A stretch of 64,000 nucleotides of DNA from assembly GCA_964610385.1 (NCBI GenBank), contig CAZSXW010000006.1:84156-148155 (forward strand). Direction: 5' to 3'. The notes beneath the pieces are model-generated. The model saw nothing but the letters and a program-made list of their open reading frames with translations. It did no database searches and was not told the DNA's origin. Source of the stretch: CAZBSE01 sp964610385 (GTDB taxonomy: Bacteria > Actinomycetota > Humimicrobiia > Humimicrobiales > Humimicrobiaceae). Both the position numbers and the translations under genes were made by a program. Below are positions 27,778 through 35,677 of the stretch, piece by piece. How positions within the stretch are numbered: position 1 is the first letter of the stretch; the number at the start of each line of letters is the position of its first letter.

Positions 27778-28413
27778 ATGGAGTTTATTACTGATATATC
27801 CAAAGAGGATGCCAAAACTGCTCATAGGAATTTTAAGGAGCGGATCCTTGTTTATAAAAGAAAGGATCTTGATTTGATAAAAAGCAGGGAGTTTATATTA
27901 AATAAGGCTAAGCCCATACGGGGAGATATTCTAGAGATAGGTACAGGGTCCGGATATACGACAATTGCACTGGCCAGGGCCGGTTACAAGTTCATTTCGG
28001 TAGATAAAGATGAGGAGGCTTTAAAAAACACTGCGCTTAAACTTGCTCATGAAAATATACTTGAAAACGTTAAATTTTATGTAATGGATGGAAGTTCGCT
28101 TACCTTTAGCGATGAGAGCTTCAGCAGCGTATTTGTTATTAATCTCTTCCATCATGTAAATGAGATCAATAAAATGCTTTCTGAGATAAACAGGGTACTT
28201 TGCCGGGGCGGCAAGACTGTTCTGGCGGATTTTAACAAAAGAGGAATGGAGATAGTAAACCTGGTACACAGGGAAGAGGGACGTATTCATGAAGACAGCG
28301 GTATTGGTAGGGATTTAATATATTCCTATTTTAAACGTCTTGGGTATGGTATCGAGTCATATAATGAAGAGAACCACTGGCTTTTAATTATAAATAAATC
28401 AAAGAGTAGATAG
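27778..28413 (+). CDS. Class I SAM-dependent methyltransferase
   Basis: A 211-residue Rossmann methyltransferase. Motif I is ILEIGTGSGYTTIALA (about 44-59). SVDKDEEAL and FVINLFHHVNEINKMLSEINRVLCRGGKTVLADF are the later motifs. The substrate is not apparent. It lies in the MinD/NifX island, 20 bp after the second ATPase and 3 bp before an MBL-fold gene, so it is part of the same transcript and may modify a product of that system. Confidence 0.82.
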   Translation: MEFITDISKEDAKTAHRNFKERILVYKRKDLDLIKSREFILNKAKPIRGDILEIGTGSGYTTIALARAGYKFISVDKDEEALKNTALKLAHENILENVKFYVMDGSSLTFSDESFSSVFVINLFHHVNEINKMLSEINRVLCRGGKTVLADFNKRGMEIVNLVHREEGRIHEDSGIGRDLIYSYFKRLGYGIESYNEENHWLLIINKSKSR

Positions 28414-28416
28414 AAA

Positions 28417-29130
28417 ATGGAAATGAAGACCATTTTTGACAACGAGGCTGTTAATAAAAAACTGCATAAAGGATGGGGGCTGTCTTTTTTTGTTGGCCAA
28501 AAAATATTATTTGATACAGGGGGAAACGGATCCTGGCTTTTGGAAAATATGAGAAATCTAAATGTAAATACCGGCCGGATAAAGGCAGTTGTAATATCCC
28601 ATGATCACTGGGACCACACCGGAGGACTCTGGGAGATATTGAAGAACAGGAAAGGGCTTAAGGTTTATGCCTGTCCAAATTTCAGCAGCGAGTTCAAAAA
28701 AAAAGTAAAAGAACTGAATGGTGAACTTGTAGAATCAGATAGAACAATAAAAATTGCAAAAAATATTTATACCACTGGCGAGATTGCCGGAGAATATAAG
28801 GGGAAATATATGCCCGAACAGGCTCTCGTGGCAGAGACTGATAAAGGGCTGGCAGTGATTACGGGTTGTTCACATCCAGGTATCGTAAAGATGGTGAAAA
28901 AGGTAAAAAAGGACTTTAAGTGTGAAAGGATATACCTTGTCTCTGGAGGATTTCACTTGATAGATAAATATGAGTCGGAAATAAGATCTGTGGCAGAGGA
29001 GCTGAAGGAAATGGGAGTAGAAAAGGTCGGACCTGCTCATTGTTCGGGATATGATGCAAAGTTGATTTTCAAGGAAATATATAAAGATGCATTCGTTTCC
29101 ATGAAAGCAGGTGTAAAATTTGAGATTTGA
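28417..29130 (+). CDS. MBL-fold metallohydrolase
   Basis: A 237-residue metallo-beta-lactamase-fold protein. The metal motif is HDHWDHTGG (62-70), with further ligands in TGCSHPGIV and PAHCSG. LLFDTGGNGSWLLENMR-like FDTGGNG near the N-terminus and SGGFH near the end are typical of the COG1237 branch, related to a protein proposed to act in methanopterin-type synthesis. Substrate unknown. It is co-directional with and close to the methyltransferase gene. Confidence 0.85.
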   Translation: MEMKTIFDNEAVNKKLHKGWGLSFFVGQKILFDTGGNGSWLLENMRNLNVNTGRIKAVVISHDHWDHTGGLWEILKNRKGLKVYACPNFSSEFKKKVKELNGELVESDRTIKIAKNIYTTGEIAGEYKGKYMPEQALVAETDKGLAVITGCSHPGIVKMVKKVKKDFKCERIYLVSGGFHLIDKYESEIRSVAEELKEMGVEKVGPAHCSGYDAKLIFKEIYKDAFVSMKAGVKFEI

Positions 29131-29199
29131 AATGGGAATAAAATTGTCAATATAAGTCTTTAAAAATAGAAGCTGGTTGGTTAAGAAGGGGGTGAAAAC

Positions 29200-29409
29200 A
29201 TGCCAGTTTACAGTTATATATGTAAGGATTGTGGGGAGAAATTTGATTTGTTTGTCAGAAGCGGGGGAAAAGGTGAGAAGATGGTCTGTAAAAAGTGCGG
29301 CAGCAAAAATATCCAGAAAATTTTTTCTTCCTTTAGTCTGGGTTCGTCGTCAGGCAGGGATAGTAAATCCGATAATACCTGCCCTACTGGGACCTGCCCG
29401 ATGGATTGA
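29200..29409 (+). CDS. FmdB-type zinc-ribbon protein
   Basis: A 69-residue protein starting MPVYSYICKDCGEKFD, the FmdB/regulatory zinc-ribbon signature (C8, C11, C30, C33). The tail has a CPTGTCP motif (two further cysteines), which may be redox-active or metal-binding. Proteins of this family were named from formylmethanofuran dehydrogenase operons; their activity is not well known. GGGGGTG lies just before ATG 29200. It closes the metal-cofactor island before metV. Confidence 0.85.
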   Translation: MPVYSYICKDCGEKFDLFVRSGGKGEKMVCKKCGSKNIQKIFSSFSLGSSSGRDSKSDNTCPTGTCPMD

Positions 29410-29518
29410 TTAATTTTTAGCCGGTCTTGGAGGAGTGATGTATAAAATAGTTTTATTAATGTAGGATCAAATTGGTAAAATTTTTTATTTTATAAGAATA
29501 ATATAGGAGGTGTAAGTA

Positions 29519-30208
29519 GTGATAGGGCAAACAAAAAAGCCTATAAAAGAGATTCTTGGATATCTAGAAGGTAAAAAGAAGATAGTAATATATGGGTGTG
29601 GCGGCTGTGCCACTGTTTTTCATACTGGTGGCGAACCTGAAGTTAATGAAATGAAAGATATCCTTATTAAAAACGGCAAGGAAGTACTGGCTGCCATAGC
29701 ACCACCATTCGGAGAATTTACCTGTTATGCTCCCTGGAGTAAGAAGCGCATGGAAGACTATAAGAAGCAGATAAGTGATTGCGATGCTGTTCTAATGCTT
29801 TGTTGCGGAGACGGTTTACAGGTAGTACGGGAATATATATTAGAAGACGGGTTTGGTCTTACCAAATCTATTTATCCGGCAACTAATCCTGTAGGGCATA
29901 TGGGCGGCGGTCCAAGCCTGTTCAGGGAAAAATGTATTCAATGTGGAGATTGTGAGCTGGGTAAGCTGGCTGGTATATGTCCTTTGACCCAGTGTGCAAA
30001 GGGTTTGCTTAACGGTCCATGCGGGGGTACAAGGAAGGATGGTAAATGCGAGGTAAATCCTGAAAATGATTGTGCATGGATTTTGATATATAAGAGGTTA
30101 AAAGAATTAGGGGAACTAGATAGGATGCACAAGATCCTTCCACCTAAGGATTGGAGTACAACACAGAGACCACGGGAGTTGGAAGTAGAACCTCTTTCTC
30201 CCGAATAA
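29519..30208 (+). CDS. metV: MetV, partner subunit of methylenetetrahydrofolate reductase
   Basis: A 229-residue cysteine-rich protein of the MTHFR C-terminal (MetV) family. It works with MetF in the Wood-Ljungdahl methyl branch of acetogens and related anaerobes. The N-terminal half has GCGGCATVFHTGG, PPFGEFTCYAPW and LMLCCGDG. The C-terminal half has CIQCGDCELG, ICPLTQCAKGLLNGPCGGTRKDGKC, which can hold zinc and Fe-S clusters. The start is GTG 29519 with TAGGAGGTG upstream. It is followed at once by metF, supporting a MetFV complex. Confidence 0.93.
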   Translation: MIGQTKKPIKEILGYLEGKKKIVIYGCGGCATVFHTGGEPEVNEMKDILIKNGKEVLAAIAPPFGEFTCYAPWSKKRMEDYKKQISDCDAVLMLCCGDGLQVVREYILEDGFGLTKSIYPATNPVGHMGGGPSLFREKCIQCGDCELGKLAGICPLTQCAKGLLNGPCGGTRKDGKCEVNPENDCAWILIYKRLKELGELDRMHKILPPKDWSTTQRPRELEVEPLSPE

Positions 30209-30259
30209 TACTTGGTTTTAAAAAGTTTAAAAAAGTCTATTAGAATTAGGAGTATTTAT

Positions 30260-31159
30260 ATGACTGGACAATTTAAAAAGATGTTAAAATCAGAAAAATT
30301 TATTGTAACTGCTGAAATCGGTCCGGTAAAGGGTATCAACACACAGGAAATGGTCGATAATATAAATCTGATTAAGGATAGGGTTGATGCACTAAATGTC
30401 ACGGATAATCAGAGTGCAGTGATGAGATACTCTTCTGTCGGAGGGTGCCTTCTTATAAAAGAGCAGGGAGGTGAGCCTATATTACAGATGACATGCCGTG
30501 ATAGGAACAGATTGTCAATTCAGGGTGATCTGCTTTTTGCATATTCAAGGGGTATAGAAAATGTCCTCTGTCTTACTGGAGACTCTCTTAAGATGGGGGA
30601 CCACTCTGAAGCGAAGCCTGTTTATGATATTGATTCAGTTCAATTAATACAACTTGTACGGACTTTAAATTCAGGGAAAGATCTTTCAGGTAATGATCTT
30701 AATGGAAGGGTTGACTTTTGCATCGGTGCATCTGCCACACCTTCTGCAGATCCAATCGAGCCACAGCTGATAAAATTTGAGAAAAAACTGAAAGTAGGGA
30801 TTGATTTTGTTCAAACCCAGGCTATTTATGATTTGGATGAGTTGAAAAGATTTGTAGATTACAGCCATAATATAAAAAATAATGTGAAAATACTGGCAGG
30901 AATAGTGCTGCTGGTCGGTGCTGGTATGGCAAGATGGATGAATGAGAATATTCCAGGTATTTTTGTGCCTCAAAATCTTATAGACGAAATGGCTAAAATG
31001 CCTAAAGGGGAAGGATTGTCAAAAGGAATAGAAATCGCTGGAGATCTAATAAGAAAAATAAAAGATGAAAAGATATGTGACGGTGTTCATATCATGGCTA
31101 TCGGAAAGGAAGAAAAAGTCCCTGATATACTGGAGAGTGCCGGAATTTTGAAAGCGTGA
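30260..31159 (+). CDS. metF: 5,10-methylenetetrahydrofolate reductase MetF
   Basis: A 299-residue flavin TIM-barrel enzyme that reduces methylene-THF to methyl-THF. Blocks include FIVTAEIGPVKGINTQEMVDN, DALNVTDNQSAVMRYSS, ILQMTCRDRNRLSIQGDLL, NVLCLTGDS and FVQTQAIYDLDELKRF. ATG 30260 is chosen because AGGAG stands 8 bases upstream; a TTG at 30212 has no such site. The MetF-MetV pair lacks an obvious NADH-binding subunit here; the ferredoxin-like gene 24 bp downstream may supply electrons. Methyl-THF can go to the acetyl-CoA pathway or methionine. Confidence 0.94.
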   Translation: MTGQFKKMLKSEKFIVTAEIGPVKGINTQEMVDNINLIKDRVDALNVTDNQSAVMRYSSVGGCLLIKEQGGEPILQMTCRDRNRLSIQGDLLFAYSRGIENVLCLTGDSLKMGDHSEAKPVYDIDSVQLIQLVRTLNSGKDLSGNDLNGRVDFCIGASATPSADPIEPQLIKFEKKLKVGIDFVQTQAIYDLDELKRFVDYSHNIKNNVKILAGIVLLVGAGMARWMNENIPGIFVPQNLIDEMAKMPKGEGLSKGIEIAGDLIRKIKDEKICDGVHIMAIGKEEKVPDILESAGILKA

Positions 31160-31183
31160 TAAGACAAAGGTTGAATACTAATC

Positions 31184-31393
31184 ATGCCTGGTAAGATAGC
31201 CATAGTCAATTATAATAAATGTGATCCCAAGGAATGCAAAGACGGTATATGTAAAGCAGTAAGTACCTGTCCAAAAAAGGTCATCAAACAAGAAGAACCA
31301 TATGAAGTACCTATAATTAATACAAGTCTTTGCTCAGGATGCTATAAATGTATTAAAGCCTGCCCTAGAAAAGCTATTGAAAAAGTCAGATAA
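31184..31393 (+). CDS. Small 2[4Fe-4S] ferredoxin-like protein
   Basis: A 69-residue protein with two cluster motifs. The first is atypical (CDPKECKDGICKAVSTCP), like the N-terminal ferredoxin of ABCE1/RLI proteins. The second is classical (CSGCYKCIKACP). No other domain is present. It lies directly behind metVF and is probably in the same transcript, so a role in delivering electrons to the MetFV complex is a reasonable inference. It is convergent with trmO. Confidence 0.85.
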   Translation: MPGKIAIVNYNKCDPKECKDGICKAVSTCPKKVIKQEEPYEVPIINTSLCSGCYKCIKACPRKAIEKVR

Positions 31394-31420
31394 ATTACTA
31401 ACTGAAATATTGTCTACACA

Positions 31421-32221
31421 TTAATATCGTAAATGATTGTGAGGGATACCTTTTATATGTAAAAGGAGGTGTTTATAACCATTTATATCTGCGATCCATC
31501 CGTAGTTGGCATCTGACTTGGAATCGAGGTCCTTTATATATGGCTTTATATCAAGTAGTGGAGTTTCATCAAATACGTCTAAACCTGAAGTAAAAATCTT
31601 ATTATCTTTAATCTTTTTTATATGCACTACACTGAGACCGATGGGATTGGGGCGGACTGGTGACCTGCTTGCAAATACACCTACTCTTGTGCCGTCAGTC
31701 CACGGTGTGGATATAGTCATTGATAATTCCTTTTTTATCCGGTGTATATAATATATAACATAGATATAGTAAAATTTTGAAAGCTTATAAAGCCCATCTA
31801 TATATTGGGGGTTTATTTCTATATAAAAGTTTCCTTCGTCTTCATGTACAGGCTGATAAGGCGCATTATTTTTATATGGGGTTCTAATAATACCAATCTG
31901 GTTAAAATTAATGCTTTCTGATTTATATTTTACCTTGCCTCTTCCTGATTTTACCCGCAGGTTTTTTTCAGATGTTTCTTTTAGTTCTGAAAGGCGGTCT
32001 TGTCCTAATTTTTTATTTGCCAGTTCTATATACTCGTTTGCTTCTTTTGAAAGTTCAATAAATTTTCTAAGCTCGACTGCAACTTCTTTAAGTCCCATTT
32101 TTTCTATCTTATGGAGCCAGGTCTGATTGTCCTGGATATGTTCTTTATTATGTTCAATCCAGTAAGACATTAATAGTTTTAATTTATTGATATCAGATTT
32201 AGATGTTTTTTTATTTTTCAT
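31421..32221 (-). CDS. TrmO/TsaA-type tRNA methyltransferase with N-terminal DUF8180-like helical domain
   Basis: A 266-residue protein. The C-terminal part (about 106-266) is a TrmO/UPF0066 beta-barrel: IGIIRTPYKNNAPYQP, the catalytic block SRSPVRPNPIGLSVV (186-199), LDVFDETPLLDIKPYI. TrmO N6-methylates threonylcarbamoyl-A37 in tRNA. The first about 75 residues (MSYWIEHNKEHIQDNQTWLHKIEKMG) form a separate helical domain that also occurs in anaerobes beside nickel or corrinoid proteins. Its start codon overlaps the cooT stop by 4 bp, so the two are translationally coupled. In this setting the substrate could be a small molecule rather than tRNA. Confidence 0.85.
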   Translation of the reverse strand: MKNKKTSKSDINKLKLLMSYWIEHNKEHIQDNQTWLHKIEKMGLKEVAVELRKFIELSKEANEYIELANKKLGQDRLSELKETSEKNLRVKSGRGKVKYKSESINFNQIGIIRTPYKNNAPYQPVHEDEGNFYIEINPQYIDGLYKLSKFYYIYVIYYIHRIKKELSMTISTPWTDGTRVGVFASRSPVRPNPIGLSVVHIKKIKDNKIFTSGLDVFDETPLLDIKPYIKDLDSKSDANYGWIADINGYKHLLLHIKGIPHNHLRY

Positions 32222-32421
32222 TCTTTATCACTTTTTTTGGCTAAAATCGTGGTGCTCTTGAGAAAGTCGATCTTTTTTATATAGTAGCCTTTTATTTTCT
32301 TATTTTCACCGAAAATTGAATAAACTTCAATGATTCCCTGGTCATTTACTATACTGGAAGCTTCTTCTATAAGTATTTTATCTTTTTCCTCCTTATCTAA
32401 ATATACTTTAGAAAGACACAT
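32218..32421 (-). CDS. cooT: CooT-family nickel-binding protein
   Basis: A 67-residue protein beginning MCLSKVYLDKE. CooT proteins start MC, and Cys2 binds Ni(II) in a homodimer. The rest (IEVYSIFGENKKIKGYYIKKIDFL) fits the short beta-rich CooT fold. CooT takes part in nickel maturation of carbon monoxide dehydrogenase. No cooS gene is in the window, but a nickel importer lies about 5 kb downstream. It overlaps the TrmO-type gene by 4 bp, an arrangement that suggests linked function. Confidence 0.8.
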   Translation of the reverse strand: MCLSKVYLDKEEKDKILIEEASSIVNDQGIIEVYSIFGENKKIKGYYIKKIDFLKSTTILAKKSDKE

Positions 32422-32490
32422 TCTAACCCCCTATTGATATTTTGTATTTTATTTTAAAAAATAGCTTATTTAATATGCCTATTAATAATA

Positions 32491-33144
32491 TTATGGTATT
32501 TTCCTTGCTTTTAACAATCTTATATATTTCCTAAAGTAGAGATGTTCTGAAAAGTTGTCAAATCCCTGTCCTTCTAAAAGTTTTTTCCAATCTCTTTCAA
32601 TGAAATCAAGAGCATAAGAGCATTCAAAACGTTTAAAAAAAAATCTGGAATAAAAAGGCATTTTTTTAGAAGAAAGTTCATTGTAATCCAGTATAAAGAT
32701 CTCACCATTATCTTTTAATGATTTAAAGGCATTTCTTATTATCTGCAATCTTGCCTTCTGGGGAAATCCGTGCAGTACAAAAGAGATAAAAGCTATGTCA
32801 AAATACATTTTATAATCTAAATCCTTATCTATTCTCTTATGAGTGACTCTGGCATTGGGAAACTCGGCACACTTTTTTTTAAATTGGGTAATCATCTCTT
32901 TAGAAGTGTCAAGACCTAAAAGCTCCCCTTCTGGAGAGAGTTGATTCATCATCAAACAGGCATTTCTTCCTGTTCCAGTTCCAAAATCTATTATTCTGTG
33001 TCCTGGTTTGATTTTCATTAATAAAACTATTTTTTTAATTAATGAAGAGTACTTACCCAACGTTACAATATTTAATAAATAGTCATAGTATTTTGCAAAA
33101 AATCCACTGATTTCAACTTTTGATTCTGGATAGAATTTGCTCAT
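32491..33144 (-). CDS. Class I SAM-dependent methyltransferase
   Basis: A 217-residue methyltransferase with motif I RIIDFGTGTGRNACLM (about 54-69), LGLDTSKEMI, and IAFISFVLHGFPQKARLQIIRNAFKSL, the UbiE/COQ5-like pattern. A basic C-terminal part follows. The target is unknown; quinone and small-molecule methyltransferases share this layout. It is on the same strand as cooT, 69 bp upstream of it. Confidence 0.82.
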   Translation of the reverse strand: MSKFYPESKVEISGFFAKYYDYLLNIVTLGKYSSLIKKIVLLMKIKPGHRIIDFGTGTGRNACLMMNQLSPEGELLGLDTSKEMITQFKKKCAEFPNARVTHKRIDKDLDYKMYFDIAFISFVLHGFPQKARLQIIRNAFKSLKDNGEIFILDYNELSSKKMPFYSRFFFKRFECSYALDFIERDWKKLLEGQGFDNFSEHLYFRKYIRLLKARKIP

Positions 33145-33228
33145 TACCAGATTCCTCTCGTAAATTTCAATTTACTGTTTTTATTACTTTTATATTTTTT
33201 ATTAAATAATAATTAATTTTTATACTAG

Positions 33229-33687
33229 TCAAGGGGCCAGTTTCATTTCTGGTTCCAGGATTATTTCAGCTTTTAAAGAATTTGAAACAAAACAGCTGTC
33301 TTTGGAAATTTTTAACAGATTTTTCGCTATCTCTATATCACCTTTGGAGCTAACTTTTATTTTAGGTCTGATTGTCATTTTGGAAAAGGAATATTTCATC
33401 TCAAACAATTCAATAATTCCTTCGGCCTGGCTTTCATAACTTATAAATTTAAAATCCTTTTTCGCAGCATAATAAGAGAATGTTGTCATTAGGCAGGAAT
33501 TGACTGATGCTACTAGCAACTCTTCTGGTGTCCATATTCCAGCTTTGCCGCCAAATTCAACCGGAGTTGATAATTTAATAGAGGGTTTGTCCATTGATTC
33601 TATTGTGCCTTCTCCTTTTTCTGTCAACTTTATACTGTTACTGTACCTGAATCTTTTACTTCTGACCTTACCTTTGTAATCATTCAT
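33229..33687 (-). CDS. OsmC/Ohr-family protein
   Basis: A 152-residue OsmC-like protein, a family of thiol peroxidases that reduce organic hydroperoxides. Both active cysteines are visible: one in SVNSCLMTTFSYYA and one in SKDSCFVSNSL. GGKAGIWTPEELLVAS is the typical loop before the first cysteine. ATG 33687 is chosen because CAGGAG lies 8 bases upstream; an open frame continues to 33732 without a ribosome site. The length is normal. Confidence 0.9.
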   Translation of the reverse strand: MNDYKGKVRSKRFRYSNSIKLTEKGEGTIESMDKPSIKLSTPVEFGGKAGIWTPEELLVASVNSCLMTTFSYYAAKKDFKFISYESQAEGIIELFEMKYSFSKMTIRPKIKVSSKGDIEIAKNLLKISKDSCFVSNSLKAEIILEPEMKLAP

Positions 33688-33834
33688 TTTTAAACTCCTG
33701 AAAATATTTAATGTTTTTAATTTATTTTTCATACTACAGTTTATATATATAACATAAAATATTTTAAATAAGAAAGAAATAAAAATATTATCAGGTATGA
33801 CTATGTTTGATAGTTTAAGATCATATAATCATGT

Positions 33835-34020
33835 TTATTGGGATTTTAGTTGGTTAAGTTCCCCCTTTTTACTTCTTAGTTCTTCTTCCAGTTCTTCTAA
33901 TTCCAACATCATTTCAGGCTTGACAGAATGAGCAGGAAGACTTGATTCTTTTTCTTTTATTTTATTCTTTATTTCTGTTATTTCCTGTTCTAATTTTTTA
34001 ATTTTTTTTAAAGAATCCAT
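33835..34020 (-). CDS. Small coiled-coil protein of unknown function
   Basis: A 61-residue protein that is almost wholly helical and charged: two heptad-rich stretches (LKKIKKLEQEITEIKNKIKE and MMLELEELEEELRSKKGELN) joined by a short linker, SLPAHSVKPE. No known enzyme motif. Proteins with this SLPAHSVKPEM linker occur in anaerobes without assigned function. ATG 34020 is preferred over 34038 by an AGG upstream. Likely real from its composition and isolation, but unproven. Confidence 0.5.
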   Translation of the reverse strand: MDSLKKIKKLEQEITEIKNKIKEKESSLPAHSVKPEMMLELEELEEELRSKKGELNQLKSQ

Positions 34021-34183
34021 TATATTACCTGATCCCAATATAATAATGATTTTCCATTAAAAATATCTTATAATACAAGTTTACAGAGCAGTTTATAATT
34101 CAGCCAATTGACTCAAGTTCTTCCAATGTTTTTTCAGCAATTACTTTTTCGGCGACTTCTTGACAACCGGTAAGGTATTGTCT

Positions 34184-34825
34184 TTATTTGACCTTTTCAA
34201 GTAAAAGGTTTTTAAATCTGTCAAGATAAATTTTATAAGGCTGGATCTGAATGCCCATCCAATCTGAAAATTCTAAGATTTTTTCAGGGTGATCTGTACT
34301 GTATTTTTCCCAGAAACCTATACCGTCCAGCAGAACAGCTCCTCCGGTATGTTTTGGGAAATTTTCATTGGCCATTGCCTTATCCCAATCCTGAAAGACA
34401 TCATGCCTGTGTATTATCCATCCCGGTGTAAGCCACCATACTTTTTCACCTTTTGCTATAGTATTTGCTATTTTGTCCCTTTCCTTTTCACTTGCCAGCA
34501 TATCTACGCAATGGCTGGCATTGATCCTGCTGATATTTCCACCCTGCTGTTTTATTATGTCATCTATAGCCCTATTTGGTTCTTTAATGTTTATGTAACA
34601 ATATTTTCCTCCATACACTACTATAATATTTTCAGAAAAATTTTTAGCAAGATTTATTTTATCTATAAGTTGGCTTTCAAGTTCTATTGGATTTTCGTGT
34701 CTACCTGGTTTTGTATATAAAATTTTCTCTGCATCCAAGAATTTGCTGTTTTTTAAGTAATTTAGTTCAGGAGTCAATGTTCCGCAGGAAACAATAACAT
34801 AATCTTTAAAAGATTTATTTTTCAT
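34184..34825 (-). CDS. DUF1638 family protein
   Basis: A 213-residue DUF1638 protein. Blocks include VIVSCGTLTPELNYL, VYGGKYCYINI, INASHCVDMLA and the tryptophan-rich VWWLTPGWIIHRHDVFQDWD, all typical of the family. Homologues cluster with corrinoid-dependent methyltransferases and related C1 genes in anaerobes; the activity is unknown. ATG 34825 overlaps the stop of the upstream methyltransferase (ATGA), so it is translationally coupled to it. The frame stays open for about 25 further codons after the TAA stop (see findings). Confidence 0.82.
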   Translation of the reverse strand: MKNKSFKDYVIVSCGTLTPELNYLKNSKFLDAEKILYTKPGRHENPIELESQLIDKINLAKNFSENIIVVYGGKYCYINIKEPNRAIDDIIKQQGGNISRINASHCVDMLASEKERDKIANTIAKGEKVWWLTPGWIIHRHDVFQDWDKAMANENFPKHTGGAVLLDGIGFWEKYSTDHPEKILEFSDWMGIQIQPYKIYLDRFKNLLLEKVK

Positions 34826-35364
34826 CTTAATAATTTCTTGAAATTCCATATGTATCCTTTTTTAAGATTATTATCATGGATTACTATACTGGAAAGTTCT
34901 TTCACTAATTTAAAATTGGCATTTGATATTTTTTTCTTAAGTCTGTCTGTATCCACATGTTCAGGGTAAACTGAAATTGAACCGTTGTCTTTTAGAATTC
35001 TATAAACTTCACTAAGTAGAATTGATAATTTTATATCATTAATAGAAAAATACCAGAATATATCAAAAAGGAGCACTATATCTACTGATTTATTTGCTAG
35101 TGGTATAATTTTTTTAAATTCTTCTTCTATTATCTCAATATTCCTGATATCCTCAGAATTAGATTTCTCCTTTAATTTGTTAATTTTATTTTTATTCATA
35201 TCCATAGCATAAACTATGCCGTTTTTATTAGTTATATTAGCAGCTGGTATAGTATAATTTCCTTCACCACAACAGCAGTCAAAAATTATATCTCCTTTTT
35301 TGATTCCCAGTTTTTTTAAAAGCTTTATGGCGTGTTCTTTTATATGCTTATCAACTTCAACCAT
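34822..35364 (-). CDS. SAM-dependent methyltransferase, small
   Basis: A 180-residue methyltransferase with an unusual motif I, IIFDCCCGEGNYTIPAA (three consecutive cysteines), then YAMDMNKNKINKL and the later block VLLFDIFWYFSINDIKLSILLSEVYRILKDNGSISVYPEHVD. It is at the short end for the fold. It overlaps the DUF1638 gene by 4 bp and probably acts with it. The cysteine run at the SAM site may be a metal-binding feature but is not proven. Confidence 0.8.
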   Translation of the reverse strand: MVEVDKHIKEHAIKLLKKLGIKKGDIIFDCCCGEGNYTIPAANITNKNGIVYAMDMNKNKINKLKEKSNSEDIRNIEIIEEEFKKIIPLANKSVDIVLLFDIFWYFSINDIKLSILLSEVYRILKDNGSISVYPEHVDTDRLKKKISNANFKLVKELSSIVIHDNNLKKGYIWNFKKLLR

Positions 35365-35677
35365 TTTTATTATTAGATCTGTATAAATATTTTAAGTATA
35401 GAAAATTTTAATGATTTATATTTTCTGTGTCAAGTTTTGGGTATAAACCCAAAATAAATTTTTAATAAAATAAACATTTTATGTTAGAATTATATAATTT
35501 AAATATATTTTATATTAATTACAGGAATATAAAATTTGTTAGGTTTATATTAAAGAAATTATTTTAAGAGCATAGAAATTAATCAGATTAATTAAAATCA
35601 AAAATACTAAGATTTAGTTAAAGCTGTGAAATTAATAATAATTATATCAATAAACTTTATGAAAAGGGTATTGGAAA
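35365..35677 (+). promoter_or_regulatory. Divergent AT-rich intergenic region with inverted repeat
   Basis: A 313-bp spacer between genes running in opposite directions. A 7-bp inverted repeat, TTTTGGG (35435-35441) with CCCAAAA (35448-35454), has a 6-base spacer and could be an operator. AT-rich TATA-like sequences follow around 35480-35560. No RNA gene seen. Promoters for both flanking units are expected here, but none is a clear match. Confidence 0.45.
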
